Assembly: GCA_934454215.1 (NCBI GenBank)
Contig: CAKSGG010000132.1
Location: forward strand, 1-8,870
Reading direction: 5' to 3'
DNA from: an uncultured Clostridia bacterium
GTDB taxonomy: Bacteria; Bacillota; Clostridia; UBA1381
Length of the DNA stretch: 8,870 bases
Shown: positions 8,078-8,870 of the stretch, in pieces
Layout: each line of letters starts with the position of its first letter
Numbering within the stretch: the stretch's first letter is position 1
Made by a program: the position numbers and the translations under genes
The notes under the pieces: generated by a model
Database searches by the model: none
Told to the model about the DNA's origin: nothing
The model's input: the letters and a program-made list of their open reading frames with translations, nothing else

Positions 8078-8455
8078 TTGAAAAGACAAGCCATACTATT
8101 TACTGCAGGCAAATATCCTTCTACAAAAAATATAAAAATAGACGAATTAACAGGTGTATCTTGTGATATAGTCGCAATGGATAAACGTCTTACTCAAATT
8201 GGATTTGATGTTATAAAAAAAGAGGATGCCAATATGGCAGATTATCCAGATATGTTAAAATGCTATTCTGAAGGATTGGCTACTGATTCCATAAGTAACA
8301 ACGTTCTTCCTGTACCTATTCAAAAATTGTTTGGAAAAGATAATAGAAATCTGATTGGTAAATACATAAAATTTAACCCAATATACGGAAACGCCATGTA
8401 TGTAGAACAAAAGTTTATCTTTGGCAAAGACAAATCTATATTTCGAATGAATTAG
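8078..8455 (+). CDS. Short protein with a partial caspase-like (peptidase C14) N-terminus, probably a remnant
   Basis: The 125-residue product starts with a pattern typical of the first strand, helix and second strand of caspase-like domains: QAILFTAGKY (4-13), then L24-x-G26, Asp30, Met34, Leu38 and GFDV (42-45). These match the usual ALLIG-x-Y ... L-x-G ... D ... M ... L ... GF-x-V order. The catalytic His-Gly-His/Gly strand and the Cys that should follow are absent. After about residue 70 the sequence (VLPVPIQKLFGK and beyond) no longer resembles the family, and neither other plus frame restores it. So the protein is probably inactive: an internally deleted caspase-like gene, or an unrelated small protein that resembles it. 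It is 9 bases after hamB and ends the operon. AT-rich like its neighbours. The resemblance is by eye and moderate; the reading frame itself is convincing. Confidence 0.5.
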   Translation: MKRQAILFTAGKYPSTKNIKIDELTGVSCDIVAMDKRLTQIGFDVIKKEDANMADYPDMLKCYSEGLATDSISNNVLPVPIQKLFGKDNRNLIGKYIKFNPIYGNAMYVEQKFIFGKDKSIFRMN

Positions 8456-8478
8456 ATCAAAATGCAAGAAATAAACTC

Positions 8479-8507
8479 AAAGCAGCAGACCTCAATCTGC
8501 TGCTTTT
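8479..8507 (+). terminator. Rho-independent-type terminator between convergent genes
   Basis: An 11-base stem pairs AAAGCAGCAGA (8479-8489) perfectly with TCTGCTGCTTT (8496-8506) around a 6-base loop, and the stem runs into a short T run. It lies 24 bases after the operon's last stop and 10 bases before the stop of the opposing gene. The minus strand has only a broken T run after the hairpin, so it probably works mainly for the plus-strand operon, with weaker activity for the other. Confidence 0.75.
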
Positions 8508-8516
8508 ACTATACAT

Positions 8517-8870
8517 TTATCTAAAATCATCAAGCCAGGTTTGGAACTGTTCGAGGGTAATTTCGCCATTATAGCATTTTTTACGCTCTGCACGGGCGAT
8601 TTTTCCGAACTGTTTAAATTCATCTTTAGTGATGAGCTTTGCGCGCTGGCGTGAGTCCATACGACGGTAGGCGGTGATATAGGCTTTATGAATATCGTCG
8701 TTTTTATGAGTGATATCAAATGTTTTCAGTGCGCCGAACTCATTGCAAGGTCTTGTTTCGCCGGGCATAATTCTGTCGCAGTATTCGCTGTTCGTGCGCC
8801 CGCCGGGCACAAAATAATGACCGCAGCATTTGCACGGCTTGAATTTAATCTTATTTGCAAGCATCTGCAT
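8517..8870 (-). CDS. DUF6076-type zinc-finger-like protein, C-terminal part (5' end at or beyond window edge)
   Basis: The visible 117 residues match the C-terminal section of DUF6076-type proteins, found mainly in Clostridia and of unknown role. The pattern is CKCCGHYF (C13, C16, H18), then NSEYCD (C31) and TRPCN (C42), which looks like a four-Cys zinc site. A basic helical region with AYRRMDSRQRAKLI follows, and the end EITLEQFQTWLDDFR is typical. The frame reaches the window edge at an ATG. Family members are longer at the N-terminus, so I take that ATG as internal and the gene as cut. It is convergent with the defence operon and much of it is richer in GC (33 of 60 bases in both 8641-8700 and 8761-8820), so it probably belongs to a different block of the genome. 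Family recognition is from memory of the motif. Confidence 0.7.
   Translation of the reverse strand: MQMLANKIKFKPCKCCGHYFVPGGRTNSEYCDRIMPGETRPCNEFGALKTFDITHKNDDIHKAYITAYRRMDSRQRAKLITKDEFKQFGKIARAERKKCYNGEITLEQFQTWLDDFR

Larger units (their letters stand above)
1..8455 (+). other. Apparent single polycistronic defence operon
   Basis: Eight consecutive same-strand genes are separated by 3, -11, 4, 2, 10, -4 and 9 bases, with no room for internal promoters in the gaps and a terminator-like hairpin only after the last. This suggests one transcript whose promoter lies left of the window. Internal promoters within coding sequence cannot be excluded. Confidence 0.6.

Noticed and set aside
8230..8455. 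A frameshift hiding the missing caspase catalytic part
   Set aside because: I read the other two plus frames: both are broken by stops and show no His-Gly or catalytic Cys motif, so a deletion or a different origin is more likely.
1..8870. CRISPR array, tRNA, integrase, transposase or attachment-site repeats
   Set aside because: No regularly spaced repeats, cloverleaf-like sequence, recombinase motifs or matching border repeats were seen on either strand by eye.

Overview
The window looks like part of a defence island from a Gram-positive Clostridia-type (Bacillota) genome, probably a gut Oscillospiraceae or Lachnospiraceae relative. Support comes from strong AGGAGG-like ribosome sites, low GC with AAA/ATA-rich codon use, TTG and GTG starts, and a flanking DUF6076-type protein, a family I know mainly from Clostridia. 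The species cannot be named from the sequence alone.

Layout: positions 1-8455 are eight co-directional plus-strand genes with gaps of at most 10 bases or short overlaps. They are: the 3' end of an AAA ATPase with a DUF234-like C-terminus (1-402); an unrecognised 97-residue protein (406-699); the Mod methyltransferase of a type III restriction-modification system (689-2425); a small membrane-anchored coiled-coil protein (2430-2867); the Res helicase-nuclease (2870-5056); a HamA-like (DUF1837-type) nuclease (5067-5756); a HamB-like Ski2-type helicase (5753-8068); and a short protein whose first half resembles the start of a caspase-like (peptidase C14) domain but which lacks the catalytic part (8078-8455). 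A perfect 11-bp hairpin with a short T run (8479-8507) closes the operon. Beyond it, a convergent minus-strand DUF6076-type gene runs off the right edge.

How the genes work together: Mod methylates the host's recognition sites. Res translocates on and cleaves DNA carrying unmodified sites. HamA and HamB form a second nuclease-helicase pair of the Hachiman/Abp type. The two systems share one apparent transcript, so the cell would carry two DNA-targeting barriers in series. The membrane coiled-coil gene sits exactly between mod and res, and the 97-residue gene overlaps the start of mod. Both are candidate accessory parts of a non-canonical type III system, and they are the least explained genes here.

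Base composition changes at both ends. The DUF234 fragment and much of the DUF6076 gene are clearly richer in GC than most of the interior, which suggests that the AT-rich part was acquired as a cassette. I see no transposase, integrase, tRNA, CRISPR array or clear attachment-site repeat in the window.
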